In this document: positions 1 to 11,517 of the stretch, one piece after another
Numbering within the stretch: position 1 is the stretch's first letter
Layout: the number at the start of each line of letters is the position of its first letter
NCBI GenBank assembly: GCA_907165275.2
Contig: OU015649.1
Span: 14,972,001-15,036,000, forward strand
Length of the DNA: 64,000 nucleotides
Source of the DNA: Zygaena filipendulae
Taxonomy: Eukaryota > Arthropoda > Insecta > Lepidoptera > Zygaenidae
Reading direction: 5' to 3'
Made by a program: the position numbers and the translations under genes
The notes under the pieces: model-generated
The model's input: only the letters and a program-made list of their open reading frames with translations
Databases searched by the model: none
What the model was told of the DNA's origin: nothing

Positions 1-142
1 AAACTCAATTTTTCTAAAGATTCTTTTTTTAATGGTTTTTTAAATAAAGGTAAGGAGGTTTTTGATTAAAAAAAGTACAAAACATTCATTACAGTTTACA
101 TACTTCAACTGATGTTTACCGAAAATAATTAAAAAAATTCTA

Positions 143-292
143 ATGTAAGTTTATTTGACGCGTTCACGCCTACCAACTCAACCGATAATCGTGGAACTTT
201 ATATACACATTGTCAGGGGTACAGAAAAAGACAAGGAGCACTTTTTATCTTAGAATTCCCGCGGCAACTCCGAAAAAAAAACGCGGGAATTT
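143..292 (-). repeat. Dispersed lepidopteran repeat ('RepA'), degraded copy
   Basis: First of many copies of a repeat called RepA here. In plus orientation RepA opens with CTAGCTGT-CCCCGCG-TTTCACCCGCG, continues through GGAATTCCCGCGGG-like palindromic text, 'ACCCCTGACAACGTGTATGCA', 'TTTCATGATGATCGGTT' and 'GCGTGAAAGCGTAACA', and ends in GCATTTATAATATTAGTA. That layout is typical of the conserved 3' end of a LINE or a SINE that borrows it; which of the two is inference. This copy is inverted and worn. Bases 1-142 and 293-607 show nothing else recognisable. Confidence 0.6.
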
Positions 293-607
293 AAGAGCAG
301 ATATTAAATAATATGTTCGCGTAGTTACAAATGTTTTATAAGTGGACACAATAATTACCAACATTAGTTAAGTTCTAAGTAGATATTGGTTATTTAATTG
401 GTAACTATTTGCAATGCATACGTAACTAACAGATGCATCAGCGTCCCGACATTAGAAACGGCTGCGTTAGTCACTCTGCGCAGACGCAACTCGCCACGCA
501 TCAGCTTGATGACAAGTCTAGTGTGTCTATGATCTTAGTGACCCTCTTTAATTTCCATTTTGTAATCACATCCTTACTATAAATGCCAATGTCAGTTATT
601 TTATTTG

Positions 608-745
608 TTTTTTACACTTTCACGCTTCCACTACTAAACCGATCATCATGAAAATTTGCACGCACTTTGTCAAGGGCACAGAAAAGGACATCCGGTACTT
701 TTAATCCCGGAACCCGCGGGAAACGGCTAGTGACAAAATAATTTG
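608..745 (-). repeat. RepA copy, inverted, truncated
   Basis: It retains 'CACTTTCACGC', 'CCGATCATCATGAAA', the protected 'AAAGGACAT' block and a GGAACCCGCGGG remnant. The short open frame here is repeat sequence, not a gene. Confidence 0.65.
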
Positions 746-898
746 CATATTGGTCTGATCTGCATCCCTGAGGTATTAAAATCTCTATATACAATCCTTA
801 CTGTGGGAATAATACGTTTATAAACTCCATAGAGGGAAAAAACACACTAATCTCATTTGGAAAACGTGAGTAGCAACACTGTGACATTAGTCTTTATA

Positions 899-1060
899 AA
901 TAAAAATGAATGTTTGTATGTCTGTCTCTATGCGTTTCGAAACCATTGGTCCGATTGTGATGAAACTTTGGCAGGTTGTCCTGCCTGCGTCCGCAAAGGT
1001 TCCTGATCCCAAAACTCACGCGGGTGAAACCGCGGGGCGCAGCTGGTTTACGATAAATAT
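899..1060 (-). repeat. RepA-related copy, divergent subfamily
   Basis: It begins AATGAATGTTTGTATGTCTG and ends in GGTGAAACCGCGGGGCGCAG, the inverted RepA ends. The middle differs from the common subfamily (ATTGTGATGAAACTTTGGCA). The 74-codon frame at 906-1130 is just this repeat read through. Confidence 0.6.
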
Positions 1061-1224
1061 AAATGGCAGAGGATGCCGCTGTGGCATTAAGTCCGCCTTT
1101 TGTACCATGATGTGCATAAAGTTTAAATAAATAAATTAAAAATCTTACCTACTATTTACCTGACTATTCGAAACATCGTATTTTTAAATTTTAATAATTT
1201 ATCTCAGCGCGTTAGCAGTTTCCT

Positions 1225-1384
1225 ACGTTATCTGCGTTAATTTCGGAATCCCCGCGGGAACGCCACTATCAAAACTACCACTGACAACATAAATACAGAA
1301 TTTCATGGCGATCGGTTGAGTAGTTAAGGCGTAAAAGCGTAACAAACCAACAAATAAATTCACTTTCGCATTTTTAATAAGTAC
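1225..1384 (+). repeat. RepA copy
   Basis: It runs from GCGTTAATTTCGGAATCC through TTTCATGGCGATCGGTTGAG to TTCACTTTCGCATTTTTAAT. The left CTAGCTGT end is missing. Confidence 0.65.
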
Positions 1385-1431
1385 CTATTGACAGTTGGGA
1401 AGTAAGGATACAAAAGTGATACCTAGTGATA

Positions 1432-1790
1432 TACAACGTGTTAATGAATTAACTAGAAAGTACTTTTCTCAGAATCGGCTTCCGAATTGATCGCACCATG
1501 TTTTAACATAGGTTAATTTTTTTCATTTTTACTTGCCCATGTCTAAATGATTTACAACACAATATTTGGCGCGTACGCCGCCCGTAGCAAACAAATCGAA
1601 TCGGTCATTGACACGTAGGTAGTTGCGGGCGTAGCGCTTGAAATTTCGTAGATAGGTCACCTCGCAAACTAATGTTAAACAACTTTTAAACTATTAATTG
1701 TTTCGACAAAATTTATATTTTAGTCACATTATTGTTTATTTTTTTTAATGGGGTGTATCAGGTTTTTGGTTAATTCATTAACACGTTGTA
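1432..1790. mobile_element. MITE with TACAACGTGTTAATG inverted ends, copy 1
   Basis: Starts TACAACGTGTTAATGAATTA and ends with the reverse complement (TTAATTCATTAACACGTTGTA), giving inverted ends of about 22 bp around a noncoding body of 359 bp. The body contains the block TATTTGGCGCGTACGCCGCC, which recurs in the second copy at 48724-49507. No transposase is encoded, so this is a non-autonomous DNA element. I could not assign a superfamily because no target duplication is clear. Confidence 0.75.
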
Positions 1791-2166
1791 GTTACGGAAC
1801 CGCAACAAAACCCTGTTGCCAATGTATATGTACAATCGCGGTCGTAATTTCTTATCGTTTTTCACGCGTCGACGGTGCGTTGGTTCGTGCGATCGCACGC
1901 GGCGCGGCTCGCGTGCGCATCGCGTGCGGCGCGTGCTTCGCTACACGCGCCCCGCTCGTACACCGATTGCCCGCCGTTACATGACTTTGACTCGCTTCCG
2001 TCGGCAAATTGCCGGGGGAACATTACTCGTACGTTCAAATTAATAATTAAACATAAACCAGTGCAGCACTAGTAAATGGCTTCCTTGACGTGCTGTTTTT
2101 TTACCTGCGTTGTTATATTTTTTGATGTGGATTCTGGTATTTGTTGTGCGAGTAAAAATAGTACAT
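1791..2166. other. GC-rich, CpG-rich patch without recognised gene
   Basis: About 1865-2035 is rich in CG (GCGCGGCTCGCGTGCGCATC and similar) inside an AT-rich neighbourhood. Overlapping Arg/Ala-rich frames here are a composition effect. It could be a promoter or enhancer or part of an old repeat; nothing decides between them. Confidence 0.3.
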
Positions 2167-2265
2167 TGTTATCCTAGGGGTGAAAGTAACTTATTTAGTC
2201 CCGTGACGGGGTTTGATTGGCCAATAGATCGAGGGACTAAATAAGTCTTTCTCCCGAGGATAACA
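2167..2265. repeat. Short hairpin element (possible MITE)
   Basis: Imperfect inverted repeat: TGTTATCCT at 2167-2175 pairs with AGGATAACA at 2257-2265, and ACTTATTTAGTCCC pairs with GGGACTAAATAAGT further in. The arms are about 35 nt and the loop about 30 nt. It looks like a tiny fold-back transposon, although only one copy is seen here. Confidence 0.45.
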
Positions 2266-3620
2266 CTGTGCTTTTCATTACGAATGCAAGGAAAGTCAAA
2301 ATAAAAATAGGAATTAGCTAAAGAAAAAAATTAGTGAATTTTATTTTACATAAATCAACCATTAGGTGTGCTACTGGCCAGTAAGTATGCCCCCTATGAC
2401 ATAAAAAAAAACTTGAGTTTCTGCAGTATCCAGCTGTCAGTTGAAAGCGATTCTCCCTAGGGCTGAAAAGTGTTACTTTCAACTCGCTTCTCAGGCAACT
2501 TCAGACCTACTTTCCGAGTATGAGTAATAAAAAATATATTAAAACGCCATGTTATTTGTCAGAAAATAACAAAAGTGTAGGTACTCGTTATTTGTGGTGT
2601 TTTAATAGATCGTATCGTACAAGGGAGAGCGTTGTATTTTTGTGCTTCTGTATAGGTATATATCTACAGTGAAAATCAACATGAATTAAAAATAAAATAC
2701 TAATAATAGTTTAGTAAGCTCAACTAAAACTTCATTTCAGTTTTATTTCACTGAATGAAAAGTGAGTTATATAACTTATGTCTTATGGCGCAATCCGAAG
2801 AAGAAAAACTATTCGCATTTTTATCAGATCTTTACTAAAATATAGAACCAATTCTACCCTTTTTGTTTGTTTGCCTAAATCGTGTTCTTACTGCAAATTT
2901 AAATTAATTATAATTATGTTGTCTTTATCTCTCTCTCTCTCTCTTTATTGGGGAAAAATAAAGGACAAAATGATTTAAAAGTGACGCAAATTATGTATAG
3001 CAACATACATTTAATTGTATAGTGAGTAGCACAGTAACAATATTATATTATCACCTCTTTTTTGTAGAATCGAAAAAAAAAACAATTCAAATCTTCCCAA
3101 AATTTAACGCTGTCATACCCGGAAGGAAAGTTTATGAAATTGTCGGTCACTTTCCGTCTATATTAGTGTATGAGCCGGCTCTCGCACACGGAGGGAGATG
3201 AGGGAGCCGCGAGTTTTGACAGCTTTGATAAATACGTTGGCCGCGCCCGGGGTCAGCGGCGGGTCAGGATTAAGATTTTTATTGAGTCACGCATTTAGAA
3301 CATCTACCTCTATTACATTGTCTCTGATTGTACCAAACACAATGTCACACAGAAAGGCACTTTAGTGTCCGTGGATAGTGCTGATACACATGTAGGTATA
3401 TTATATGATGATGAATTTTGTTAACTTTTTAACTATTTTTTCGCAAAATTAAAATAAAATACTTTTAATGTAAGAGAAAAAAAAAAGTTTGATATTAGTT
3501 TCAACATCGACAACACAACATAACATAAAGGTTTTATTGTTGCAGAATTATGATAAAAAAATTACATTGCGTATTTTATAGCTCCTCCTCTATTTCTTTG
3601 AAATTAAATATCTTACATAC
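2266..3620. other. Unassigned intergenic or intronic DNA
   Basis: No gene recognised. It holds a (CT)n microsatellite at about 2927-2944, a short GC-rich patch at about 3165-3270, and AT-rich low-complexity sequence elsewhere. Confidence 0.5.
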
Positions 3621-3942
3621 AATAGGCTAGTTTCCTAAATTTTCTTTTTTAGTCCGTTTTGTAGATTATTAAAAAATATTGGACACGTATTTTTTTTTTT
3701 TTTATGTAACCAAAAAATAACGGAGTCGAAATTTCACATGACGTCACGCCTCGCTACAGTTTGTTCGCACGTTATAGCGAGCTGTGACATCACGAGTCCC
3801 CCACCCTAAACTTTAATGCGCTTTATCTATGCATATTTCCATTATTTTAAAAAGGCAAAAAATACGTGTCTTTTATTTTTTTATTATCTAACTGACGGAC
3901 TAAATAGAATTTTGATTTTTTTACCCAGGAAACTAGCCTATT
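3621..3942. mobile_element. CRE-bearing MITE, AATAGGCTAGTTTCC terminal type
   Basis: Terminal inverted repeats AATAGGCTAGTTTCC / GGAAACTAGCCTATT bound a 322-bp element. The two halves are imperfect inverted copies of each other: AGTCCGT, the 'ACACGTATTTTTT' block, then TGACGTCA at 3739-3746 and the decayed mate TGACATCA at 3784-3791. The body is shared with elements at 14991, 28249, 30892, 32467, 45953 and 58644, although the terminal 15-20 bp differ between subfamilies. It encodes no protein and would have been moved by another element's transposase. Confidence 0.85.
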
Positions 3943-4540
3943 AGGGAATTTGACTTTTTAATAGGTTAGGTTGAGTGCCGTTGCCTTAATATATTGGTCC
4001 CTTCACTCACTCTCATAATTATTGGTGTATAAATATAGTATAGTTACGCACCGCACCTCTATAACACATTAATTTTTATATTGTACGCTCACCCATTTAT
4101 TCAATAACAGTTTTACATTCATAAACACCGCCGTATCAAAGTACATTCGCGCAATAAAGTGCGTACAATTACTCTAGGTGTCTGCGGGATGAGCCCTGAT
4201 TAGTGTCGGTCAGGTGGGCGCCCCCCGAGGGTGGTCGATAAACCGCCCGCCCCCACCGACCCCCAACTACCGCCCCCCACTGTTTATTGCAGGGGGGGCG
4301 ATCGCCTGAACTTAAGTATTGATTCGCGCGAAACGTGATTTGTACGCACTCATCTAGAGTTTAGCTGGCGGCTTGATGGGGTGCTCATCGGGTGTGCGAC
4401 GCGCTTGTTGCGTGTGCATTGCTGCTTTGTTACTTATCGTATCCAGAACGTTCGATAGCGAGTCAAACATATTATTTATTGAACTCGTCAAGTTGTACAT
4501 CATAAATTAACATTTGAATTCAGTCAAAATACCAACAAAA
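3943..4540. other. Unassigned region with GC-rich patch
   Basis: Bases 4180-4310 are C/G-rich (GGTGGGCGCCCCCCGAGGG, then runs of C). This could be a promoter-type patch or coding DNA in no clear frame. No gene is recognised. Confidence 0.35.
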
Positions 4541-4740
4541 TCCTACAAATATTATAAATGTGAAGGTGTGGATGTTTGGATGTTTGTTACTCAATCACGC
4601 AAAAACGGCTGAACGGATTTGGATGAAATTTGGCATGCACGTTGTCAGAGGTACAGAGAAGGACATAGGGTACTTTTTATCGCGGAATTCCCGCGTCAAC
4701 TCCGAAATTATCTACCTTGGGTAAAACCGCGGGGCTAGTA
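4541..4740 (-). repeat. RepA copy, nearly full length
   Basis: Inverted copy beginning ATATTATAAATGTGAAGG and ending AAACCGCGGGGCTAGTA. It belongs to the subfamily with a TTGGATGAAATTTGGCATGC centre, and both ends are present. Confidence 0.75.
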
Positions 4741-5390
4741 GTAAATAATATTTTTTTTACATTTACCGCTCGCTCGGAAGGCAGAATTCCCAAGAGAAGT
4801 AACGTGCGGGCAACTCTTAGGTTGCTCCTTACATTACAAGCATACAGTATAAAATCTAAACTTCATGAATTATAGTTAATTAAGAGGCCACCGTCTCAAC
4901 ATAGTCAGATGCTTTCTGTCAAAAAAGTTAATGGAAGGGAAGGAACTCGGCTCCCAGCTTTCTTCTACTAGTACTTAGTCGTCGATGTAGATATTGCAGT
5001 ACGGTTTGGTGGTTGTGCTTTGGTCGGGTGTCGGTACGGTGGTGCGCGGTGGTGTTTACGCGTTACTGCGGTCAATAGGGCCGGGCCGCTCCTAGCGCTG
5101 CGTTGTCTTCGCGCTGTAATGCCCTTGTAGCACGCCATCTAGCGGGCTCCGCTCCGCTATGTTTTATTTGCTAAGTGGTTGGATGTAGTTTTTGGGGCGG
5201 CCGCCGCCTAATTGACATCGTGACATTATAAATGACGCTTTTGTTTCTGTTGTTACCTACGCGTTGCCGATTTGATATCGTTCGCGTTTATCGAAACTAT
5301 GATTTGGTTGATTTGCGCTTTGCATGAATGAAACAATGTTTATTTAAGCTATAAAGCACTCATTCTAACGGTATATCACTTATTTTATAC
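4741..5390. other. Unassigned region with GC-rich patch
   Basis: Bases 5010-5200 are G/C-rich (GGTACGGTGGTGCGCGGTGG, GGGCCGGGCCGCTCC) with no convincing coding frame. No TE signature is recognised. Confidence 0.35.
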
Positions 5391-5582
5391 TAGCTGTTCC
5401 CGCGTTAATTTCGGAGTTCCCACAGGAATTCCGGGACAAGAAGTACCCTATGTCCTTTTCTGTACCCCTGACAACGTGTATGCATAATTTCATGATGATC
5501 GGTTCAGCTGTTAAGGCGTGAAAGCGTAACAGACAGACAGATAGACAGAAAGAGTTACTTACGCATTTATAATATTAGTAGG
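5391..5582 (+). repeat. RepA copy, full length
   Basis: It runs from CTAGCTGTTCCCGCG to GCATTTATAATATTAGTAGG, including CCCCTGACAACGTGTATGC and an (AGAC)n stretch before the tail. It abuts the next copy directly. Confidence 0.85.
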
Positions 5583-5591
5583 GATTTAACT

Positions 5592-5737
5592 GACTGTTCC
5601 CCGCGGTTTCACCCGCGTTATTTTAGGGGATCCCGCGGGAATTCCGGGGTAAAAGTAACTTTGTAGTTCTCTGTACCTCTGGACAATGTGTATGCAAAAG
5701 TTCATGATGATCGGTTCCGTACTTATGCGGTGAAAGG
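5592..5737 (+). repeat. RepA copy, 3' truncated
   Basis: It has GTTCCCCGCGGTTTCACCCG, the CCCGCGGGAATTCC palindrome and TTCATGATGATCGGTTCC, then loses identity before the tail. Confidence 0.75.
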
Positions 5738-5860
5738 CTAATAAAGTAGGTACTTTTTCCTTTTTCCGACACTTCCAACAATCACCGATGTATTTCAACC
5801 AGTTTATGTAAAACCTTGATAAATTATATATCTAAACCTTCTTCATGGATCACTTTATCT

Positions 5861-5935
5861 ATTGGTGAAAACCGCACGAAAATCCGTTCAGAAGTTTTTG
5901 AGTTTATCGCGAACAGACAGACAGACAGACGCGAC
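5861..5935 (+). repeat. LINE/SINE-type tail, second family ('RepB')
   Basis: The text GGTGAAAACCGCACGAAAAT, CCGTTCAGAAGTTTTTGAG, TATCGCGAACAGACAGACAG is shared with the stretch at 18473-18547 and, inverted, at 60248-60325. This marks it as an interspersed repeat. Confidence 0.65.
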
Positions 5936-7839
5936 GGAGGACTTTGTTTATGTATAGTAATTAGTCGATCTCCCATTATTTATAATTTATTATTTATAAT
6001 AATATTTTTTATTTTAATTCAGGCAGGCAGTTGAAGCAACTGATAGATGAATGTATCCAGTTATCCATTTTACTGCGTTAACTTCAGAGATACAAATCGC
6101 ATTACGAATCTTTTTTCTTTATATTATTTGTATAGATTAGGTTTTCCGCTGATTTGCCAATTATAGTTGGTAACTTATTACGCTTAGCTTTTCACTTGTC
6201 ATAACACTTGTTTCCGTGAACCGATTGCAAATAAAATCTATGCCAGAACACAAGGAAAGCTACTGTTAAAACCTCGTTTGTATTTGACGGGCGTTTTTGC
6301 TTTACGTGTATCATCAAAAAGACCGATATTCATTTAAATACCTCAGTGTACACAATCACCTCTAATTAAAATTCCGTTATTAATTATTATGTTTAGACTT
6401 GGTGGTATTGACTATAGGCTCACTCAATAATAAATTTTATTTGGCATAAAAAAAACAGTACATTAAAGAGAAATTAAATTAAAACTAAAAAGTATATTTG
6501 GACTCAAAAGTTTAAGGTGGATTTTTAGCTAGATTTTATAGAAATTTTGAAAGAAAAGTTTCTTACACTAAACATAATATTATTGTTGCTGTTTATTTAT
6601 TAAACCAAATTAATATTATACAATACTATTTTTTTTATCCGATGTCACTAATATTCAAAATCTAAGCAGAAAATAGAAATATGTTTAAATTTTTTAAGTT
6701 ATTTTATCAAACTTTAGCATATGCGTTAATCGATATACATACATATATATTTTTTAGTATTTTATAATTAAGGTACTTATATAGTATTTAATTAAAAGAA
6801 TGCGAATAAATATCTATTGGATATCGTATTTAAAAAAGTAGCCCAACGATCCGCCATAATGTCACGAACGGAAGTTGCAACCCTTTACATTGGCTGGCCA
6901 AGCTTTGCACTACCTACCTTACCCATAACATAGAACTTGCGCGCGAAAAATTTGAGCAAAAAGCCACAAGTTCTCTACATTCATAGAGTTTTCTACAAGA
7001 TAAGATTAGATTCTAGGCAATAAATGCTACTCAAATACTAATATTACTTGTACCAACCGGTCTGCGGTGAGCAAGAAGTGACGATCTCTACTTTGCATAT
7101 GGCAACAAAACACCGCGGTGTCAACGAACTTTCGATGTGATTTTTCTAAAGAAAACCGTCGATACGTATAAAGTAATCGAAGATTTTGATAATTACTGGT
7201 GTCTATCCACATTATTAAGGTAGCCGTTTTACTTAGATGGTAATTATTGAACGTCATTAAGATACATAAAAATTCGGGTATCGTAAATGTTTCTCGACTC
7301 CTCAACCGCTATGTTGACGCCACAGATTATGGAACGAAGGAGATATGTCATAATGTTTTCAAAATAATTTATTCTCTCCTCAAAACTTTCATCACACTGT
7401 CAGGCGACGCAGTAATCGCAAGTTCGCGCGGCTTATTACAACTTAGTACAACTTAGTATAGGAATTATTTTATGTAACTTCACTTCAAAAATTATTAAAG
7501 TGAACGTGAAAGGCACTTTTATTACAAACTATTATAATAATATTATAATAATATTGATTTATTATAACTATTATAATAATATTGATTTATTTATGCGTGT
7601 ATAAAATTAAACCCTTTTTTGCTCGTTTCCTAGTTGAACTGTTTTGTCAATATTGTTTTTAAAGTTTTTATTTCTGACGGAACTTAAATGTCTTTTACAT
7701 GGAACTCTTGCTTATTGCTGAATTCTCAAGTCGAGTCGATGCAATTCTGTACTTTATAGTTTCCACGAAAAATGGAGATTGAGACTAGCAATTATTAATT
7801 AATTATTTATAACAATTAATTTATAATAATTAGTTATCT
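5936..7839. other. Unassigned AT-rich region
   Basis: No gene or named repeat recognised. A short AT microrepeat (TTATAATAATATTGATTTAT, partly duplicated) lies at about 7525-7590. Frames of up to 92 codons at 7027-7305 (minus) have no recognisable content. Confidence 0.5.
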
Positions 7840-7859
7840 GGGGGCACGGTAGTGCCCCC
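7840..7859. repeat. Perfect GC hairpin
   Basis: GGGGGCAC at 7840-7847 pairs perfectly with GTGCCCCC at 7852-7859 around a 4-nt loop. It is followed by CGCCAAGACGAGCC. It stands out in an AT-rich context and is probably the edge of an interspersed repeat. Confidence 0.5.
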
Positions 7860-7919
7860 GCCAAGACGAGCCATTAATATTACTCAATTATTGAAGACAT
7901 TAAATCCTTAGATAACATG

Positions 7920-8010
7920 GAAATGTGAGCTTGCATGTTTGTAACACTTTCACGTCTTAATTACTTAGCCGATCGTCATGGTCGTTCGTCGTATTCACGA
8001 TGTCAGGTGT
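7920..8010 (-). repeat. RepA fragment
   Basis: It keeps AACACTTTCACGTCTTAATT and CCGATCGTCATGG and then 'GATGTCAGG'. The rest is lost. Confidence 0.5.
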
Positions 8011-8510
8011 TCATCCCTAAAAAAGTTCTGTTCCCGAGGGATAGAAATTTGATTGCCAAAATCTACATACATAACTAAACGAGAGGCAAGCCGCAGGCAC
8101 CATCTGTTATAAATAATTAATAAAGATAATTTTGCAGATACTTGATACGGTGACAAGTGGCGACCGGTACTAACATCTCATGGCATATCTCCTTTGTTTT
8201 TATAATCTTTGGTTCACACAAATCGGGTTGCTTATGGTTGTAGAGGTATTATTAAATTTTTTGAGAAGTAAAATTAAGTATTAATTCTCTAACGTTGACA
8301 GCCGAGATCGATCCGTATTTTGATTGAATTATAGACGTGAGATGTTGTGGCCAATATCAATGTATCATCACTCTACAGACAGACGTAGGTATTAGTCGTA
8401 AGTTATTAGAATGGATTGAACACAAAATTTAAATTTAAATGACGAAATCAAGAGCACATTGAACTATTAGTGTGTGCAAATGTGCACTTGTTAAAAATCA
8501 AAATCGCTAT

Positions 8511-8757
8511 ATCTATACATATAAAATGCTTTGCCCTGAATGACTGATGGATCAACGCACAACCTAAACCGCTGATCGTAGAGACCTGAAACTTGGAGGG
8601 TGTGTTCTTTGTATGACGTAGACATCCGATAAGAAAGGATTTATGAAAATTCAACCCCTAAGGGCATGAAAAGGGGTTGCAAAGTTTGTATGGAACAATT
8701 CCGCGGGAACTTCGAAATTATCGCAGGTGAAACCGCGCGGGAGAGCTAGTCTATATA
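8511..8757 (-). repeat. Interspersed repeat 'RepC', copy 1
   Basis: Begins TATCTATACATATAAAATGC and ends in RepA-like GGTGAAACCGCGCGGGAGAG-CTAGT. Its interior (AAACTTGGAGGGTGTGTTCT, CCGATAAGAAAGGATT) matches 29525-29762 over its whole length, so two copies define the family. The 68-codon minus frame inside it is not a gene. Confidence 0.75.
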
Positions 8758-8759
8758 TA

Positions 8760-8942
8760 AAAAAGATGCCGTGCGTTAGTCTCGCGAAAACTACCATAAA
8801 ATGCAATATGGTTCAACCGATTTAAATAGTTTTTCTATTGTTGTGTTTGCAATTGTATGGATAAGGCTTCTATTAAAGAAAATTATGATGTTCCTACGGA
8901 AATTTCTAAACTCCCGCAGGTAAATCTGCGAGGACAGCTAGT
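8760..8942 (-). repeat. Divergent relative of RepA/RepC
   Basis: Directly follows copy 1 and ends in another CTGCGAGGACAGCTAGTA terminus. The interior (CAATATGGTTCAACCGATTT) is not shared with another copy here. Confidence 0.4.
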
Positions 8943-10885
8943 ATATTTTATAAGAGGTGAAACTGACTAACTGAAATACGTAGGGTCCACACTCCACACC
9001 GCTCCAATGTCCAGAACCTCGAAATTGGCACAAGTGTATTTAGGAATAGTTTCCCAAAATGCAACCTTTAAAGTTTTCATTGTTTGTTAATCGTTTAGTT
9101 TTTATCTCTAGAACCAAGGGTTGCCGACGGAACTCCTAAACTGATGCTGATCAAACTACGGGCATACGCTTGTACCAATATATTTAAATAAATCAATAGA
9201 TCTAGAACAATCAGACAGCTATACGACCTCAGCTAAACGATTGCGGTGTCTAATAGCTTTTACAAAAAAAAAAAAAAAACTCATAAAAATTGAAAAGATG
9301 ATAGGTATTATGGAAATTTCCTTTTATAGTCAATGAGTGGGTAGAAATCTTGATAGTGTAGGTAAGGTTGGTACATGGCTGGTGTGGCTAAAATAAAAGA
9401 AGATTTCTCCATTTGTAATAATTGTACCGGTTTTTTGACCTATAGCCGCCTCATATCGCACCGGATGTTTAGGAAACATTAACCGGAGTTGGGACCCCGT
9501 TAATTGGTGAGTTCACTTCTAGCCGATGTGTCCGAGTCAGTTAATCAGCACTTAAACAATAATTATATTACTAATGAAACGTTGACACCGCCTCGCACGC
9601 AACTTTCTTATTGCCCGTCATGTTTTGAAATAGATAATCAATAAACAATTTATTTTTATTTTAATGACTAATTTTGTTATTTTTTTTTCCCTCTCTCGTT
9701 TAATTAACAACATGGCCTTTTGATTTAATTATAATAAGTATCGTAGATTTTTGTCTAAATTGTGTTTTCGAAGGATGCTTAATTAGAATGTGCTCTTCAT
9801 TTGCATATTGTTGAACTGATTAGGCCCAGATACGTGTGTAATTGAATTTTGGTGTCGATTTTCTGTTAAACTAATCGTAAGTCGTCCATGACTCGTCTAA
9901 TTTAATTGAAGCGAGTTGTGATTTTTTAATGAATTATTCACCAAAAAAATAATAATTCTTAGAAAACTATAGGAAGACTATACTTTTGTAACACGGAATA
10001 TATGTATAACGGTTAGGTGTCATCTTTGAACTTCTGCAGTCTTTAGTTAATTATCAGAAAAAAGGGTTAAATCATAACAAAAAAGATATAAAAAATTTAG
10101 TAGGTATTCGTTCGTTACTCAATCGTAAATGATCAACAACAATATTGTTTTCCTAAAAATATATAAGTATACGACTCTTATTCCATCAAATATCAAAGTC
10201 TGGTCACGGAGGGGGCGGGTTAGGGCGTCAGCACCCTGCATAAGGGGGGCGGAAGGGCCGCAAATGAAAAATGGTGCAATTAGCCCCGTAGACAGTGAAA
10301 AACAAGTGCACTCGATCTGCTGACCAACGCGGGGGCGATAATTCATTGATACCGTTGCGAATTCCGATAAGAAACGCAACCAAACAGTTTTGGTAGCCGA
10401 TTCAAGTATTCAAGTATTTATTGCTCACTAAGTGTACAAAGGATAATAAACATATAATACGTAGATAAACTAGCAGAGTAGTAGAGTGGGTAGCTCTAAG
10501 TACACCACTACCCAGTAGCGCCAAGTTGAGTTTGCAGACTTGGTTAAGATTTCAAGTTTCATTTTGCATGAATATTCAGTTTTCTCGCTGGGAAGAAGAG
10601 TGGCATAATCATCTTAGGAACCGGCCAAGTGCGTGTCAAACCTCATCCTAGTGAAGGGTTTTGTAGTGGAGCGGAATGTTTACCGTTACAATTACAGTAC
10701 CTAGGTAGAACGATTTAAAAAGTTAGGTACACAAACTCATTGTTAAGAAATCTAGAGAGTGTTCAAAAAGCTAGAGTTGTTAAAAAGCTAGAGTGGGGGA
10801 CTTCAACAACCATCGATTTAAAATAGAAAATATAATTAGATTGAAATGTCATTATGATTTTCAAAGACCCACCTATACAATAATA
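8943..10885. other. Unassigned region
   Basis: No gene recognised. A GC-rich patch at 10200-10340 (GGAGGGGGCGGGTTAGGGCG) is open in both directions, but the frames look compositional. Text at about 10404-10445 (CAAGTATTTATTGCTCACTA) resembles the inverted 3' tail of a LINE. Confidence 0.4.
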
Positions 10886-10994
10886 CACCTGACAACGTGC
10901 ATGCAAAATTTCATCCAAATCCGTTCAGCCGTTTTTGCGTGATTGAGTAACAAACATCCAAACATCCACACTTTCACATTAATATTAGTAGGAT
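10886..10994 (+). repeat. RepA copy, 3' half only
   Basis: It runs from CCTGACAACGTGCATGCAAA to TTAATATTAGTAGGATT, in the subfamily with AAATCCGTTCAGCCGTTTTT. Confidence 0.75.
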
Positions 10995-11084
10995 TAAAGT
11001 ATAGTATCCAAATGTAACAAAAAGAAAGTCAACCATTGTTTATTCTTTCCAGTCCACACTCTTCGTGCTAGATCAAAAGACTTT

Positions 11085-11341
11085 TGATAGATTCCGATAA
11101 TTTCGCAGGCGGAACGCTGGGACTCCACTGAAAATCAGCGCTGTGGCTACTACGGTCGCAGCCTGGTCGCAGCCCGCAGCATATTATGCTGAGTGTAGTC
11201 CCTTTTTGTAAGGCACTGCACCATATACTTACTTTTATTTACCTTTATATTGTAAAGTGTTTGTTGCGTAATGCGTGGTGTATGTGTTTGTTCTTGCTGA
11301 ATAAAGTTTATCTTATCTTAAAAGTGCAGATAAATAGGTCA
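11085..11341 (+). mobile_element. LINE 3'-end fragment (untranslated tail)
   Basis: GC-rich text (CGCAGCCTGGTCGCAGCCCG) passes into TGTTCTTGCTGAATAAAGTT and TATCTTATCTTA. A poly-A signal followed by a short tandem tail is the usual 3' end of an R1- or Jockey-type insect LINE. No coding part is left. It cannot be assigned more exactly. Confidence 0.5.
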
Positions 11342-11517
11342 TACAACTTAACGTACTCGTAAATACAATATGGGGACATATTTTATCTAGAACAGAATTT
11401 TTTCCCACCAATAAAGCTGAAGTAATATCCACGAAACCATCGCCAATTTTTGCTGGCGATAAATTAATAAAATCGCCATTAATTCGCGCAACGTTCACTC
11501 CTGGTGGCTGCTAAATT

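Noticed and set aside
1816..2072. Overlapping Arg/Ala-rich frames
   Set aside because: All three plus frames are open only because of high CG content; none shows a domain.
2927..2944. (CT)n stretch as a GAGA-factor regulatory site
   Set aside because: It is a simple microsatellite with no promoter context.
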